NCBI RefSeq assembly: GCF_019049285.1
Contig: NZ_JAGMUL010000028.1
Coordinates: forward strand, 62,001 to 126,000
Origin: Streptomyces sp. AC550_RSS872
Lineage (GTDB): Bacteria > Actinomycetota > Actinomycetes > Streptomycetales > Streptomycetaceae
DNA: 64,000 nucleotides
Direction: 5' to 3'
Position numbers and translations under genes: made by a program. Positions 41,508-50,381 of the stretch are shown here, piece after piece. How positions within the stretch are numbered: position 1 is the stretch's first letter; each line of letters starts with the position of its first letter. Under the pieces are notes generated by a model that was given only the letters and a program-made list of their open reading frames with translations, did not search any database and had not been told where the DNA came from.

Positions 41508-41613
41508 GTGATCCGCTCCAGGACGCCTTCGAGTACCGCCAGTCGCCGCTCGCCCGTGGAGTTCCCCGCCTGGCTCCCCGCCTGATTGGACATGATCCGA
41601 CGCTACCGCCCGG
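41508..41613. repeat. right copy of the 106-bp direct repeat (recD2 start region)
   Basis: This copy carries the native recD2 first 29 codons and start but is not followed by the rest of the gene. It begins with the same 14-bp core, GTGATCCGCTCCAG. Together with 36822-36927 it frames a 4.7-kb island. About 80 bp of unrelated DNA separates it from the diverged fragment. Confidence 0.88.
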
Positions 41614-41652
41614 CACCGACAACGGGTCGCTCGTCGGTGCCGGGAGGCGGGA

Positions 41653-41976
41653 TCAGGTCTCGTTCGTGAGCACGCAGGTCCCGACCACGTAGCCGGTGAC
41701 ACCGCTCCTCGTGACCTTCACCCAGCGCTTGCTGACGATGCCGCACTTCTCGTACGAGGAGGTGCCGTAGTACATCGTGCAGGACGCCGGCGCGCTCTCG
41801 CCCTTGTTGAGTTGGGCGAGGGCCGTGCCGCTGGTGCTCGTCGTGGATCGGATGACCACGGTCTCCAGGGCCTTCGCCGTACAACCGGCCGCGGCCGCCG
41901 GACCGGCGACGACGAACGACGTTCCGACCAGGGCCGCGGCCCCCATGGCCGCACCGAGCATCCGAGCTGCGCGCAT
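41653..41976 (-). CDS. secreted SH3-like small protein
   Basis: The 107-residue protein has a signal peptide (MRAARMLGAAMGAAALVGTS, likely cleaved near GPAAAAG). The mature part of about 77 residues has three or four cysteines and the alternating pattern of bacterial SH3 domains (VVIRSTTSTSGTALAQLNKG, then KRWVKVTRSGVTGYVVGTCV). These domains bind cell-wall peptides. No catalytic domain is attached. The ATG follows a GGGGAGAAACAG leader. It stands alone just right of the recD2 repeat. Confidence 0.72.
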   Translation of the reverse strand: MRAARMLGAAMGAAALVGTSFVVAGPAAAAGCTAKALETVVIRSTTSTSGTALAQLNKGESAPASCTMYYGTSSYEKCGIVSKRWVKVTRSGVTGYVVGTCVLTNET

Positions 41977-42204
41977 TGTCTGTTTCTCCCCGTTTCATTG
42001 GCGCGGGCATGCCACCCGCACGGAACGGAGGCAGCCTAGCCTGCGTCCGCCGATGACCTGACGGAATTTCACGAGCACTCCCCAAGCGGCGCCCGTCCGC
42101 GACGCCGACCGCCGTCAGGTCTCCTCCGGGGGCGCGCCGAGCGCCACGACCGGCTGCCACCGCAGCGCCGCGCCCCACGCCCCCTGTCTCACGCCTTCCG
42201 CGCC

Positions 42205-42570
42205 TCACCCCACCTGCGACATCACGTGGTCGATGACCGCCTGGAAGTCCTCGGTCGGCGAGAACTCCACGAACTCGCAGTCCTCCAGGGCCACGGGGAC
42301 ATGACCGGGCCCCCAGTAGTAGGCCTGGCCCGCCTCGTAGAACTCCTCGCCCTCGGCCGTCAGCATCCGCAGTCGGCCCTTGAGCAGATAGCCCCAGTGC
42401 GGGCAGGGGCAGGCGTCGCCTTCGAGGCCCTTGAGGGCGGGGCCCATGTCCGTGCCCTCGGGCAGGCTGATGTAGCCGACGGACATGCCGCCGCCGATGG
42501 GCTCGGTGCGCACCTCCACACCGTCGCCGCCGAGGGCGACGGGTACGTCGTCGCGCGTCGCTGCCGTCAT
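42205..42570 (-). CDS. cupin-domain protein
   Basis: The 121-residue protein has a single small cupin barrel. PCPHWGYLLKGRLRM gives the first metal-binding histidine region, and YEAGQAYYWGPGHVPVALED forms the second motif. Conserved cysteines are two residues before the first histidine (DACPCPH). The family includes stress- or metabolite-binding proteins; no enzyme activity is evident. The start has GGAGG upstream. It is divergent from the ribose-operon regulator and separated by its operator region. Confidence 0.75.
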   Translation of the reverse strand: MTAATRDDVPVALGGDGVEVRTEPIGGGMSVGYISLPEGTDMGPALKGLEGDACPCPHWGYLLKGRLRMLTAEGEEFYEAGQAYYWGPGHVPVALEDCEFVEFSPTEDFQAVIDHVMSQVG

Positions 42571-42712
42571 GACTCCTCCGCTCCGGCCCCCGAGGACGAG
42601 GGCTCTGCCTTGAGGAACGACCCCCTGCCCTTCCAGCGTGGACCCGACCGGGACCGCACCGCGACATCACGATCCGGTCTCGGGATGTGGTTGAGGGGTT
42701 GATTAACCTCCG

Positions 42713-42726
42713 TGTAATCGATTCCA
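42713..42726. promoter_or_regulatory. LacI-family operator 1 of the ribose operon
   Basis: TGTAATCGATTCCA is a near-palindrome centred on CG, as expected for LacI-type proteins. An identical site lies 32 bp downstream, about three helical turns. Confidence 0.7.
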
Positions 42727-42744
42727 ATCCTCCATACACGTCGA

Positions 42745-42758
42745 TGTAATCGATTCCA
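42745..42758. promoter_or_regulatory. LacI-family operator 2 of the ribose operon
   Basis: This is an exact second TGTAATCGATTCCA. The two sites sit on the same face of the helix 52-97 bp before the regulator's ATG, so autoregulation with cooperative binding is likely. Confidence 0.7.
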
Positions 42759-42809
42759 CGAGGATCGGCCATCGACTCCCTGAACGATCCACGAGGAGGT
42801 GGAGCGGCG

Positions 42810-43847
42810 ATGGCGAGCATCAAGGACGTCGCTGCCGAGGCGGGCGTCTCCGTCGCCACGGTCTCGCGCGTCCTGAACGACCATCCGTCGGTCAGCGCCG
42901 AGGCACGCGCACGCGTGCTGGCCGCCGTCGAGACCCTGGGCTACCGCCCGAACGCCGTCGCACGCTCCCTGCGCACCGACCAGACCCACACCCTCGGCCT
43001 GGTCATCAGCGACGTGATGAACCCCTACTTCACCGAGCTGGCCCGCTCCGTGGAGGAGGAGGCACGCGCGCTCGGCTACAGCGTCATCATCGGCAACGCC
43101 GACGAGCGGCCCGACCTCCAGGACCACCACGTACGGAACCTGCTCGACCGCCGTATCGACGGGCTCCTCGTCTCCCCCACCGACGGCGGCTCGCCGCTGA
43201 TGCTGGACGCCGTGCGCGCGGGGACGCCGATGGTCTTCGTGGACCGGTGGATCCCGGGCGTGGACGTGCCGGTGGTGCGGGCGGACGGGCGGGATGCCGT
43301 ACGGGATCTCGTGGCGCATCTGCACGGGCTGGGGCACCGCAGGCTCGCGATCATCGCGGGACCGGCGGCGACCACCACAGGGCGGGAGCGTGTGGAGGCC
43401 TTCCGGGAGGCGCTCGGCGCGTACGGTCTCGAACTCCCCGACGCCTACATAGGGCAGGGCGACTTCCAGGCCGAGAGCGGGCGGCGGGTCACCGAGGGCT
43501 TCCTCGACCTGCCCGAGCCGCCCGAGGTCGTGTTCGCGGCCGACAACCTGATGGCGCTCGGCGCGCTGGACGCCGTACGCGCGCGTGGGCTGCGCGTGCC
43601 GGACGACCTCGCGCTCGCGGCGTTCGACGACATCCGGTGGTTCGTGCACACCGATCCGCCGGTCACCGCCATCGCCCAGCCCACGGGCGAGCTGGGCCGG
43701 GCCGCCGTACGGGCCCTGGTCGACCGCATCGAGGGACGGCCCGGCGAGTCCGTCACCCTCCCCGCCCGTCTCGTCGTACGCCGCTCCTGCGGCGAACCAC
43801 CGGCTCCCCCGGAGCCGTCCCCCGTAACGAACAGGAGCCAGTCGTGA
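42810..43847 (+). CDS. rbsR: LacI-family repressor of the ribose operon (RbsR-like)
   Basis: The 345-residue protein has a LacI HTH (SIKDVAAEAGVSVATVSRVL), hinge helix (NAVARSLRT) and a periplasmic-binding-protein fold for a sugar effector (TLGLVISDVMNPYFTELARS, VFVDRW, VFAADNLMALGALDAVRARG). It heads the operon, and its stop overlaps the GTG of rbsA. Twin operators lie upstream, so it probably represses itself and the ribose genes until sugar is present. The ATG is preceded by GAGGTGGAG. Confidence 0.87.
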   Translation: MASIKDVAAEAGVSVATVSRVLNDHPSVSAEARARVLAAVETLGYRPNAVARSLRTDQTHTLGLVISDVMNPYFTELARSVEEEARALGYSVIIGNADERPDLQDHHVRNLLDRRIDGLLVSPTDGGSPLMLDAVRAGTPMVFVDRWIPGVDVPVVRADGRDAVRDLVAHLHGLGHRRLAIIAGPAATTTGRERVEAFREALGAYGLELPDAYIGQGDFQAESGRRVTEGFLDLPEPPEVVFAADNLMALGALDAVRARGLRVPDDLALAAFDDIRWFVHTDPPVTAIAQPTGELGRAAVRALVDRIEGRPGESVTLPARLVVRRSCGEPPAPPEPSPVTNRSQS

Positions 43848-45385
43848 GCAACGCGGACGAGTTGCTGCGCATCGAGGGCATACGGAAGACCTTCCCGGGC
43901 GTGGTCGCGCTGGACGGCGTCGACTTCGATCTGCGCCGGGGCGAGGTGCATGTGCTGCTCGGTGAGAACGGCGCCGGCAAGAGCACCCTCATCAAGATGC
44001 TCTCCGGCGCCTACACGCCCGACGCCGGGCGGATCCTGGTCGGCGGCGAGGAGACGCGCATCCATGGTGCGCAGGACTCCGAGCGCCTCGGGATCGCCAC
44101 CATCTACCAGGAGTTCAACCTCGTTCCCGATCTGACGGTCGCCGAGAACATCTTCCTGGGGCGCCAGCCGCGCCGCTTCGGGATGATCGACCGGAAGAGG
44201 ATGGAGGTCGACGCCGAGGTGCTCCTCGCGCGCGTGGGCGTGAACGTGTCACCACGCGCGCGTGTGCGCGAACTCGGCATCGCACGCCTTCAGATGGTCG
44301 AGATCGCGAAGGCGCTCAGCCTGAACGCGCGCGTGCTGATCATGGACGAGCCGACCGCCGTGCTCACCTCGGAAGAGGTGGACAAGCTCTTCTCCATCGT
44401 GCGCAAGCTGCGCGAGGACGGCGTCGGGATCGTCTTCATCACGCATCACCTGGAGGAGATCGCCGCCCTGGGCGACCGGGTGACGGTCATCCGGGACGGC
44501 AGGAGCGTCGGGCAGGTCCCCGCCTCCACACCCGAGGACGAACTCGTACGGCTCATGGTGGGCCGCTCCATCGAGCAGCAGTACCCGCGTGAACGGACCG
44601 GCCGCGGTGCCGCGTTGCTCTCGGTCGAGGGACTGACCCGCGACGGTGTCTTCCACGACGTCGGCTTCGAGGTGCACGCCGGGGAAGTGGTCGGCATCGC
44701 GGGGCTGGTCGGCGCCGGACGTACCGAGGTCGTGCGGGCCGTGTTCGGGGCCGACCCGTACGACAAGGGGGCCGTGAAGGTCGGCGGTTCCTCGCTCCCC
44801 AAGTACGACGTCAACGCGGCGATGACCGCGGGCATCGGGCTGATCCCCGAGGACCGCAAGGGCCAGGGCCTGGTGCTGGACGCGTCCGTCGAGGAGAACC
44901 TCGGCCTGGTGACGCTGCGTTCGGCCACGCGCGCGGGGCTCGTCGATCTCAAGAAGCAGCGGGAGGCCGCGGCACGCATCGCGGGGCAGCTCGGCGTGCG
45001 GATGGCGGGCCTCGGGCAGCATGTGCGCACGCTCTCCGGCGGCAACCAGCAGAAGGTCGTCATCGGCAAGTGGCTGCTCGCCGACACCAAGGTGCTGATC
45101 CTCGACGAGCCGACGCGCGGCATCGACGTCGGCGCCAAGGTCGAGATCTACCAGCTCATCAACGAACTGACCGCGGCCGGCGCCGCCGTACTGATGATCT
45201 CCAGCGATCTGCCCGAGGTGCTCGGCATGAGCGACCGGGTCCTGGTCATGGCGCAGGGCCGGATCGCGGGCGAACTCTCCGCCGACGAGGCCACGCAGGA
45301 CTCCGTGATGGCACTCGCCGTCAGCAACCCCACCACCGACCCCACCACCGACAAGACCGGAACGGAGGCCCCCCGTGGCCACTGA
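43844..45385 (+). CDS. rbsA: ribose-type sugar ABC transporter, double ATPase subunit
   Basis: The 513-residue protein has two tandem ABC domains, as in RbsA/MglA. The first has the [11 protein letters not shown]alker [16 protein letters not shown] (degenerate signature) and [11 protein letters not shown]alker B. The second has a degenerate [11 protein letters not shown]alker [16 protein letters not shown] signature and [13 protein letters not shown]. It energises import by the permease/binding-protein fusion that follows. The GTG at 43844 overlaps the regulator's stop. The end overlaps the next gene by 11 bp. Confidence 0.92.
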   Translation: MSNADELLRIEGIRKTFPGVVALDGVDFDLRRGEVHVLLGENGAGKSTLIKMLSGAYTPDAGRILVGGEETRIHGAQDSERLGIATIYQEFNLVPDLTVAENIFLGRQPRRFGMIDRKRMEVDAEVLLARVGVNVSPRARVRELGIARLQMVEIAKALSLNARVLIMDEPTAVLTSEEVDKLFSIVRKLREDGVGIVFITHHLEEIAALGDRVTVIRDGRSVGQVPASTPEDELVRLMVGRSIEQQYPRERTGRGAALLSVEGLTRDGVFHDVGFEVHAGEVVGIAGLVGAGRTEVVRAVFGADPYDKGAVKVGGSSLPKYDVNAAMTAGIGLIPEDRKGQGLVLDASVEENLGLVTLRSATRAGLVDLKKQREAAARIAGQLGVRMAGLGQHVRTLSGGNQQKVVIGKWLLADTKVLILDEPTRGIDVGAKVEIYQLINELTAAGAAVLMISSDLPEVLGMSDRVLVMAQGRIAGELSADEATQDSVMALAVSNPTTDPTTDKTGTEAPRGH

Positions 45386-47330
45386 CACGCTCAAGAGCCC
45401 GGCGGGCGCGAGTGGCGCCCCGGGCGGCCTGCGCCGCCTCCTCCTCGACAACGGCGCGCTGACCGCGCTGATCGCCCTCGTCATCGCGATGTCGGCGCTG
45501 TCCGGCGACTTCCTGACGGCGGACAACCTGCTCAACGTCGGCGTCCAGGCGGCCGTGACCGCCATCCTCGCGTTCGGCGTGACCTTCGTGATCGTCTCGG
45601 CGGGCATCGACCTGTCGGTCGGCTCCGTCGCCGCCCTGTCGGCCACCGTCCTGGCCTGGAGCGCGACCTCGCAGGGCGTGCCGGTCGTCCTGGCGGTCGT
45701 CCTCGCCGTCGCGACCGGCATAGCGTGCGGCCTGGTCAACGGCATCCTGATCTCGTACGGCAAGCTGCCGCCGTTCATCGCGACGCTCGCCATGCTGTCG
45801 GTGGCCCGCGGCCTGTCCCTGGTGATCTCGCAGGGCTCCCCCATCGCCTTCCCCGACTCGGTCTCGCACCTCGGCGACACCCTCGGCGGCTGGCTGCCGG
45901 TGCCGGTGCTCGTGATGGTCGCCATGGGCCTGATCACGGCGTTCGTGCTGGGACGCACGTACATCGGCCGCTCGATGTACGCGATCGGCGGCAACGAGGA
46001 GGCGGCCCGGCTCTCCGGTCTGCGGGTGAAGAAGCAGAAGCTCGCGATCTACGCCTTCTCCGGTCTGTTCGCCGCCGCCGCGGGCGTCGTGCTCGCCGCC
46101 CGTCTGTCCTCCGCGCAGCCGCAGGCCGCGCAGGGCTACGAGCTCGACGCCATCGCGGCGGTCGTCATCGGCGGCGCCTCGCTGGCCGGTGGCACGGGCA
46201 AGGCGTCCGGCACGCTGATCGGCGCGCTGATCCTCGCGGTGCTGCGCAACGGCCTCAACCTCCTTTCGGTGTCCGCCTTCTGGCAGCAGGTCGTCATCGG
46301 TGTCGTCATCGCGCTCGCCGTCCTGCTGGACACCGTGCGGCGCAAGGCCGGGGCCACTCCGGCGGCGGCTGGTACCGGCTCGCCGAGCAGCCGGGGCAAG
46401 CAGGCGGCGACCTACGTCCTCGCGGCCGTGGTCGCGGCGGCGATCGTGGGCGGCACGTCCCTGCTGCACGGCGGCTCGTCGGCGGCGACGACGCAGAAGG
46501 TCGGCCTGTCGCTGTCGACGCTCAACAACCCGTTCTTCGTGCAGATCCGGGCCGGTGCCGAGGCGGAGGCGAAGAAGCTGGGCGTCGACCTGACGGTCAC
46601 CGACGCGCAGAACGACGCCTCCCAGCAGGCCAACCAGCTCCAGAACTTCACCTCCGAGGGCGTCGACTCGATCGTCGTCAACCCGGTGGACTCGGACGCG
46701 GCGGGCCCCTCCGTACGGGCCGCGAACAAGGCCGGCATCCCCGTCGTGGGCGTCGACCGGGGCGTGAACAAGGCCGACACGGCGGCGCTGGTCGCCTCCG
46801 ACAACGTCGAGGGCGGCGCGCTGGGCGCCAAGGCGCTCGCCGAGAAGCTGGGCGGCAAGGGGACCATCGTGATCCTCCAGGGCCAGGCCGGCACGTCCGC
46901 CAGCCGTGAGCGCGGCGCGGGCTTCGCCGAGGGCCTCAAGGACTACCCGGGCATCAAGGTCGTCGCCAAGCAGCCGGCCGACTTCGACCGCACCAAGGGC
47001 CTGGACGTCATGACCAACCTCCTCCAGGCCCACCCGGACGTCGACGGCGTCTTCGCCGAGAACGACGAGATGGCGCTGGGCGCGATCAAGGCGCTCGGCG
47101 ACCGGGCCGGGAAGGACGTCCAAGTCGTCGGCTTCGACGGCACTCCTGACGGCCTGAAGGCGGTCGAGGCGGGCACGCTGTACGCCTCCGTCGCCCAGCA
47201 GCCCAAGCAGCTGGGGAAGATCGCCGTGGACAACGCGGTGCGGGCGGCCGAGGGCAAGGAGGTCGCGGAGACGGTCAAGGTGCCGGTGAAGGTGGTCACG
47301 AAGGAGAACGTGGCCGGCTTCGGCGGCTGA
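45375..47330 (+). CDS. fusion of ribose ABC permease and substrate-binding protein (RbsC-RbsB)
   Basis: This 651-residue protein merges two normally separate subunits. Residues about 20-325 form an RbsC-type permease with around ten hydrophobic segments ([54 protein letters not shown]). A further hydrophobic segment near residues 342-360 ([20 protein letters not shown]) leads into a periplasmic-binding-protein fold from about 370 to the end ([51 protein letters not shown]). The binding domain thus stays tethered outside the membrane. The sugar is expected to be ribose, from rbsK and rbsD. Confidence 0.9.
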   Translation: MATDTLKSPAGASGAPGGLRRLLLDNGALTALIALVIAMSALSGDFLTADNLLNVGVQAAVTAILAFGVTFVIVSAGIDLSVGSVAALSATVLAWSATSQGVPVVLAVVLAVATGIACGLVNGILISYGKLPPFIATLAMLSVARGLSLVISQGSPIAFPDSVSHLGDTLGGWLPVPVLVMVAMGLITAFVLGRTYIGRSMYAIGGNEEAARLSGLRVKKQKLAIYAFSGLFAAAAGVVLAARLSSAQPQAAQGYELDAIAAVVIGGASLAGGTGKASGTLIGALILAVLRNGLNLLSVSAFWQQVVIGVVIALAVLLDTVRRKAGATPAAAGTGSPSSRGKQAATYVLAAVVAAAIVGGTSLLHGGSSAATTQKVGLSLSTLNNPFFVQIRAGAEAEAKKLGVDLTVTDAQNDASQQANQLQNFTSEGVDSIVVNPVDSDAAGPSVRAANKAGIPVVGVDRGVNKADTAALVASDNVEGGALGAKALAEKLGGKGTIVILQGQAGTSASRERGAGFAEGLKDYPGIKVVAKQPADFDRTKGLDVMTNLLQAHPDVDGVFAENDEMALGAIKALGDRAGKDVQVVGFDGTPDGLKAVEAGTLYASVAQQPKQLGKIAVDNAVRAAEGKEVAETVKVPVKVVTKENVAGFGG

Positions 47331-47350
47331 CACAGGGGAACGGCGAGCGG

Positions 47351-47385
47351 GCGGGCGGCCGTTGCACGAGTACGGGGCCGCCCGC
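47351..47385 (+). terminator. hairpin between the rbsC-B fusion and rbsK
   Basis: GCGGGCGGCC pairs perfectly with GGCCGCCCGC across a 15-nt loop in the 93-bp intercistronic gap, with no T-run. It may attenuate or protect the transporter part of the transcript, lowering the kinase and pyranase genes relative to it. Confidence 0.5.
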
Positions 47386-47423
47386 CTCGGCTCACCACGG
47401 GGACCTAGCAGGGGAGCAACCTC

Positions 47424-48437
47424 ATGTATGACTACGACCTCCTGGTCGTAGGGTCGGCCAACGCCGACCTGGTGATCGGCGTCGAGCGCCGGCCGGGCGC
47501 CGGCGAGACCGTGCTCGGCTCCGATCTGGCCGTCCACCCGGGCGGCAAGGGCGCCAACCAGGCGGTCGCGGCGGCCCGGCTCGGGGCCCGTACGGTCCTG
47601 CTGGCCCGGGTCGGCGACGACGCGCACGGCCGGCTGCTGCTCGACTCGCAGCGGGCGGCCGGCGTCGACCCGGTCGGTGTCCTGGTCGGCGGCGCGCCGA
47701 CCGGCGTCGCGCTGATCACGGTGGACCCGTCCGGGGACAACAGCATCGTGGTCTCGCCGGGCGCCAACGGACGGCTCACCCCGCAGGACGTACGGGCCGC
47801 CGCAAGCCTGTTCCAGGCATCGAAGGTGGTGTCGGTCCAGCTGGAGATCCCGCTGGAGACGGTCGTGGAGGTGGTGCGCAGTCTCGCGGACGGCAGCCGC
47901 TTCGTCCTGAACCCCTCTCCGCCGCGCCCGCTGCCGGCCGAGGTGCTGGCGGCCTGCGATCCGCTGATCGTGAACGAGCACGAGGCGAAGGTGATCCTCG
48001 GCGACTCCGCGGTCGGCGAGACACCGGAGGACTGGGCGCGGATCCTGCTCGCCAAGGGCCCTCGCTCGGTGGTCGTGACCTTGGGCGCCGAGGGTGCGCT
48101 GGTGGCCTCCGCGCAGGGTGTGACGCGGGTCGCGTCCGTGAAGGTGGACGCGGTGGACACGACGGGCGCGGGCGACGCGTTCACGGCCGCGCTGGCCTGG
48201 AAGCTCGGGACGGGCGCTGCCCTGGCCGATGCGGCGGCCTACGCGGCGCGGGTCGGGGCGGTGGCCGTGACCCGGGAGGGCGCCCAGGTGTCGTTCCCGA
48301 CCGCGGCGGAGGTCGAGGCACTGTGCTGTGCCATTCCGGGGGACGCTGCGTCCGATAGCGGCTCCGCCGCGGGCCGGCCCCCCGGCAGAGGGTTGGACGG
48401 CGCACCCGGCATTGGCTTGCAAGGTGGTTCGCGGTGA
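47424..48437 (+). CDS. rbsK: ribokinase
   Basis: The 337-residue PfkB kinase shows the N-terminal VGSANADLVIGVERRPGAGE, HPGGKGANQAVAAARLG substrate loop, and DTTGAGDAFTAAL signature with the catalytic base. It phosphorylates ribose to ribose 5-phosphate. The fold should end near residue 300; about 35 further residues are proline/glycine-rich and look unstructured. They bring the stop to a GTGA overlap with rbsD. A GGGG-AGCAAC site precedes the ATG. Confidence 0.92.
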   Translation: MYDYDLLVVGSANADLVIGVERRPGAGETVLGSDLAVHPGGKGANQAVAAARLGARTVLLARVGDDAHGRLLLDSQRAAGVDPVGVLVGGAPTGVALITVDPSGDNSIVVSPGANGRLTPQDVRAAASLFQASKVVSVQLEIPLETVVEVVRSLADGSRFVLNPSPPRPLPAEVLAACDPLIVNEHEAKVILGDSAVGETPEDWARILLAKGPRSVVVTLGAEGALVASAQGVTRVASVKVDAVDTTGAGDAFTAALAWKLGTGAALADAAAYAARVGAVAVTREGAQVSFPTAAEVEALCCAIPGDAASDSGSAAGRPPGRGLDGAPGIGLQGGSR

Positions 48438-48823
48438 AGAAGGCCGGAATCCTGAACCGTCATCTCTCCGGCGCCCTCGCCGAGCTGGGCCACGGCGACG
48501 GGGTGCTGGTGTGCGACGCGGGCATGCCGATACCCGACGGGCCCCGGGTCGTGGACCTGGCCTTCCGGGCCGGAGTGCCGTCCTTCGCCGAGGTGCTGGA
48601 CGGTCTGCTGGCCGAGCTGGTGGTGGAGGGCGCGACGGCGGCGCGGGAGATCCGCGAGGCGAACCCTTCCGCGGCCGCGCTGCTGGCCGGGGAGTTTCCC
48701 GAGCTGGAGCTGGTCACGCACGAGCGGCTCAAGGAACTGTCGGCCGGGGCGCGGCTGGTGGTGCGGACCGGGGAGGCACGGCCGTACGCGAATGTGCTGC
48801 TGCGGTGCGGGGTCTTCTTCTGA
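48434..48823 (+). CDS. rbsD: D-ribose pyranase
   Basis: The 129-residue RbsD/FucU-family protein begins KKAGILNRHLSGALAELGHG with the catalytic histidine, and has DLAFRAGVPSFAEVLDGLL and a C-terminal ARPYANVLLRCGVFF. It speeds conversion of the pyranose to the furanose form that ribokinase uses. The GTG overlaps the rbsK stop. A strong terminator follows. Confidence 0.92.
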   Translation: MKKAGILNRHLSGALAELGHGDGVLVCDAGMPIPDGPRVVDLAFRAGVPSFAEVLDGLLAELVVEGATAAREIREANPSAAALLAGEFPELELVTHERLKELSAGARLVVRTGEARPYANVLLRCGVFF

Positions 48824-48860
48824 GCAAGGCGTTCTGCATCCGGGAGTGCCCGGAACGTTT

Positions 48861-48891
48861 CGAGGGGCCCGGTCCGTCGACCGAGCCCCTC
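48861..48891 (+). terminator. terminator of the ribose operon
   Basis: CGAGGGGCCCGGTC pairs with GACCGAGCCCCTCG around CGTC with minor bulges and is followed by GGGGTTTCC. Confidence 0.65.
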
Positions 48892-49050
48892 GGGGTTTCC
48901 CCTCCCCGTCAGAACCCCCGCGATCCCCCCAGATCCCCCTCCAAGAGTCCTGACTCAAAGTACGACCCGCCAGGGACGGGAAGGGTTGTACGGTCCCCGC
49001 GGATTTTTCTCGACGTGCCCTGGAATCCGGACAGACGTAGCGTTTCAGAT

Positions 49051-49437
49051 ATGCAGGAGCTGGACGAAAACCCCCTGACGTCCCTCCAGGACGACGTGCT
49101 CGACGAGCTCGGCGACGAGCGGATCGCGGATATCGCGGTGCTGCTGGACACGGACGAGGCAGGGGCCCGACAGATGGTCGGTACGACGGTGGCGGCGCTG
49201 TCCGGCGAGGCGGAGACGGTGGCGACGCCGCACGACGCCCCGCTCACCGGCGTGGCCACGCTGGGCGGCTTCGCGACCGGCGGCCTGATGGCCGGGCTGC
49301 TGGCCGAGGAGGCCAGGCCGGTCGCGGTCGCGGTGGCCCGCAGGACGGGACTGGCGCCGGGTGCCGTGTCCCGGGTGGTGGAGACGGTGATTCCGGTGGT
49401 ACTGGCGGTGCTCACGAAACGGGCGGCCGGGAAGTAG
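49051..49437 (+). CDS. DUF937-like small protein next to the gas-vesicle operon
   Basis: The 128-residue protein starts MQELDENPLTSLQDDVLDEL and has two helical halves separated by a glycine-rich GVATLGGFATGGLMAGLLAEE segment. It ends with a hydrophobic VVETVIPVVLAVLTKRAAGK. This resembles DUF937 (YidB-like) proteins, whose role is unknown. No clear ribosome-binding site precedes the ATG, and the 5' flank has AT-rich GGATTTTTCTCG. It may be expressed with the gvp genes 60 bp downstream, but no operon overlap exists. Confidence 0.65.
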   Translation: MQELDENPLTSLQDDVLDELGDERIADIAVLLDTDEAGARQMVGTTVAALSGEAETVATPHDAPLTGVATLGGFATGGLMAGLLAEEARPVAVAVARRTGLAPGAVSRVVETVIPVVLAVLTKRAAGK

Positions 49438-49455
49438 CAGAGTGGCGTGGGCTCC

Positions 49456-49481
49456 GTGTGAGTCCGAAGAATGCGGGGTAC
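49456..49481 (+). promoter_or_regulatory. possible stress-sigma (SigB-like) promoter of the gvp operon
   Basis: GTGT and GGGTAC separated by 16 bp resemble the GTTT-N14-16-GGGTAY pattern of Streptomyces SigB-type promoters. They lie just upstream of gvpO. The -35 match is weak. Confidence 0.3.
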
Positions 49482-49494
49482 ACCGAGAGGGTGA

Positions 49495-49827
49495 TTGATC
49501 ACGAGTGATCGTGAGCCGCGCAAGGCTCGGTCCTCATCACGGCAGGAGTCCGCCGGAGAGCGGGTGTCCGCCGCCGATGCGATGCGGTCCGCGATCGAAC
49601 AACTCAGTGAGCTGCTGGGGAGGGCTCCCGAGTCGGTCTCCTCGCTGAGGCCGACGGACCAGGGCTGGGAAGCCGATGTCGAGGTCGTGGAACTGGAACG
49701 CATTCCCGAGACGACCAGTGTGATGGCCAGTTACCAGGTGGTTCTGGACCCGGAGGGGAAGCTGCTGGCGTACGAGCGCGGGCGTCGTTACACCCGCGCT
49801 CAGGTGGACAGGAAGGACGGCCGCTAG
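49495..49827 (+). CDS. gvpO: gas vesicle protein GvpO
   Basis: The 110-residue protein has a basic, serine-rich N-terminus and a GvpO domain from about residue 28 (AMRSAIEQLSELLGRAPESV, then GWEADVEVVELERIPETTSV and YQVVLDPEGKLLAYERGRRY). GvpO is needed for vesicle formation in archaea and heads the Streptomyces gvp clusters. The best in-frame start is TTG at 49495 after GAGAGGG; no ATG or GTG is available upstream before a stop. It is the first gene of the ten-gene cluster. Confidence 0.82.
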   Translation: MITSDREPRKARSSSRQESAGERVSAADAMRSAIEQLSELLGRAPESVSSLRPTDQGWEADVEVVELERIPETTSVMASYQVVLDPEGKLLAYERGRRYTRAQVDRKDGR

Positions 49828-49890
49828 GGGAAGACACCCCATAGGTCGCTCGCCCTTTCGCCGGGAAGTCGGGCCGGAAGGGAAGTCACC

Positions 49891-50373
49891 GTGACGGTGG
49901 TGCCACAGGGCAACGGTGGTGGTGTGCCCGCCGCAGCAGGAGGCGGCGGTTCGGGAAATCTGTACGACGTGCTCGAGCTCGTCCTGGACCGGGGTCTGGT
50001 CATCGACGCGTTCGTACGGGTCTCCCTGGTGGGCATCGAGCTGGTGAAGATCGACGCGCGGGTGGTCGTCGCCAGCGTCGACACGTATCTGCGCTTCGCC
50101 GAGGCGGCCAACAGGCTGGATCTGGAGTCGGGCAAGAAGGCGCCGGCCCAGCTGACCGACATCGTCGAGGGCTCCGTCGAGAGCGGGGCGCACGGCAAGA
50201 GCAAAGGCGCGCTGTCGGGCGCGGTCGAGGCGGTCACCGAGTCGCTCAAGGGCGGCGGTGACGAGGCCGAGGACGAGGACGCCGAGCGTGAGCGCAGGCC
50301 GGCGCGCGAGAAGCGGCAGGAGCGCGGCGAACGCCGCTCGGAACGCCGTTCCACACGGGACCGGGAGGAGTGA
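49891..50373 (+). CDS. gvpA: gas vesicle structural protein GvpA
   Basis: The core at residues about 22-75 ([20 protein letters not shown], then [20 protein letters not shown]) is the GvpA alpha-beta-beta-alpha shell domain. This copy is 160 residues, far longer than the roughly 70 of cyanobacterial GvpA. It carries a glycine-rich start and an 85-residue charged tail rich in E, R and K ([20 protein letters not shown]). It may be the main wall protein or a J-type minor one. It starts with GTG and ends in an overlap with an alternative gvpF start. Confidence 0.85.
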   Translation: MTVVPQGNGGGVPAAAGGGGSGNLYDVLELVLDRGLVIDAFVRVSLVGIELVKIDARVVVASVDTYLRFAEAANRLDLESGKKAPAQLTDIVEGSVESGAHGKSKGALSGAVEAVTESLKGGGDEAEDEDAERERRPAREKRQERGERRSERRSTRDREE

Positions 50374-50381
50374 GCGAGCCC

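Noticed and set aside
45321..48422. 1033-codon minus-strand frame opposite the ribose operon
   Set aside because: Shadow of rbsC-B and rbsK; histidine/arginine/glutamine-rich composition without domains.
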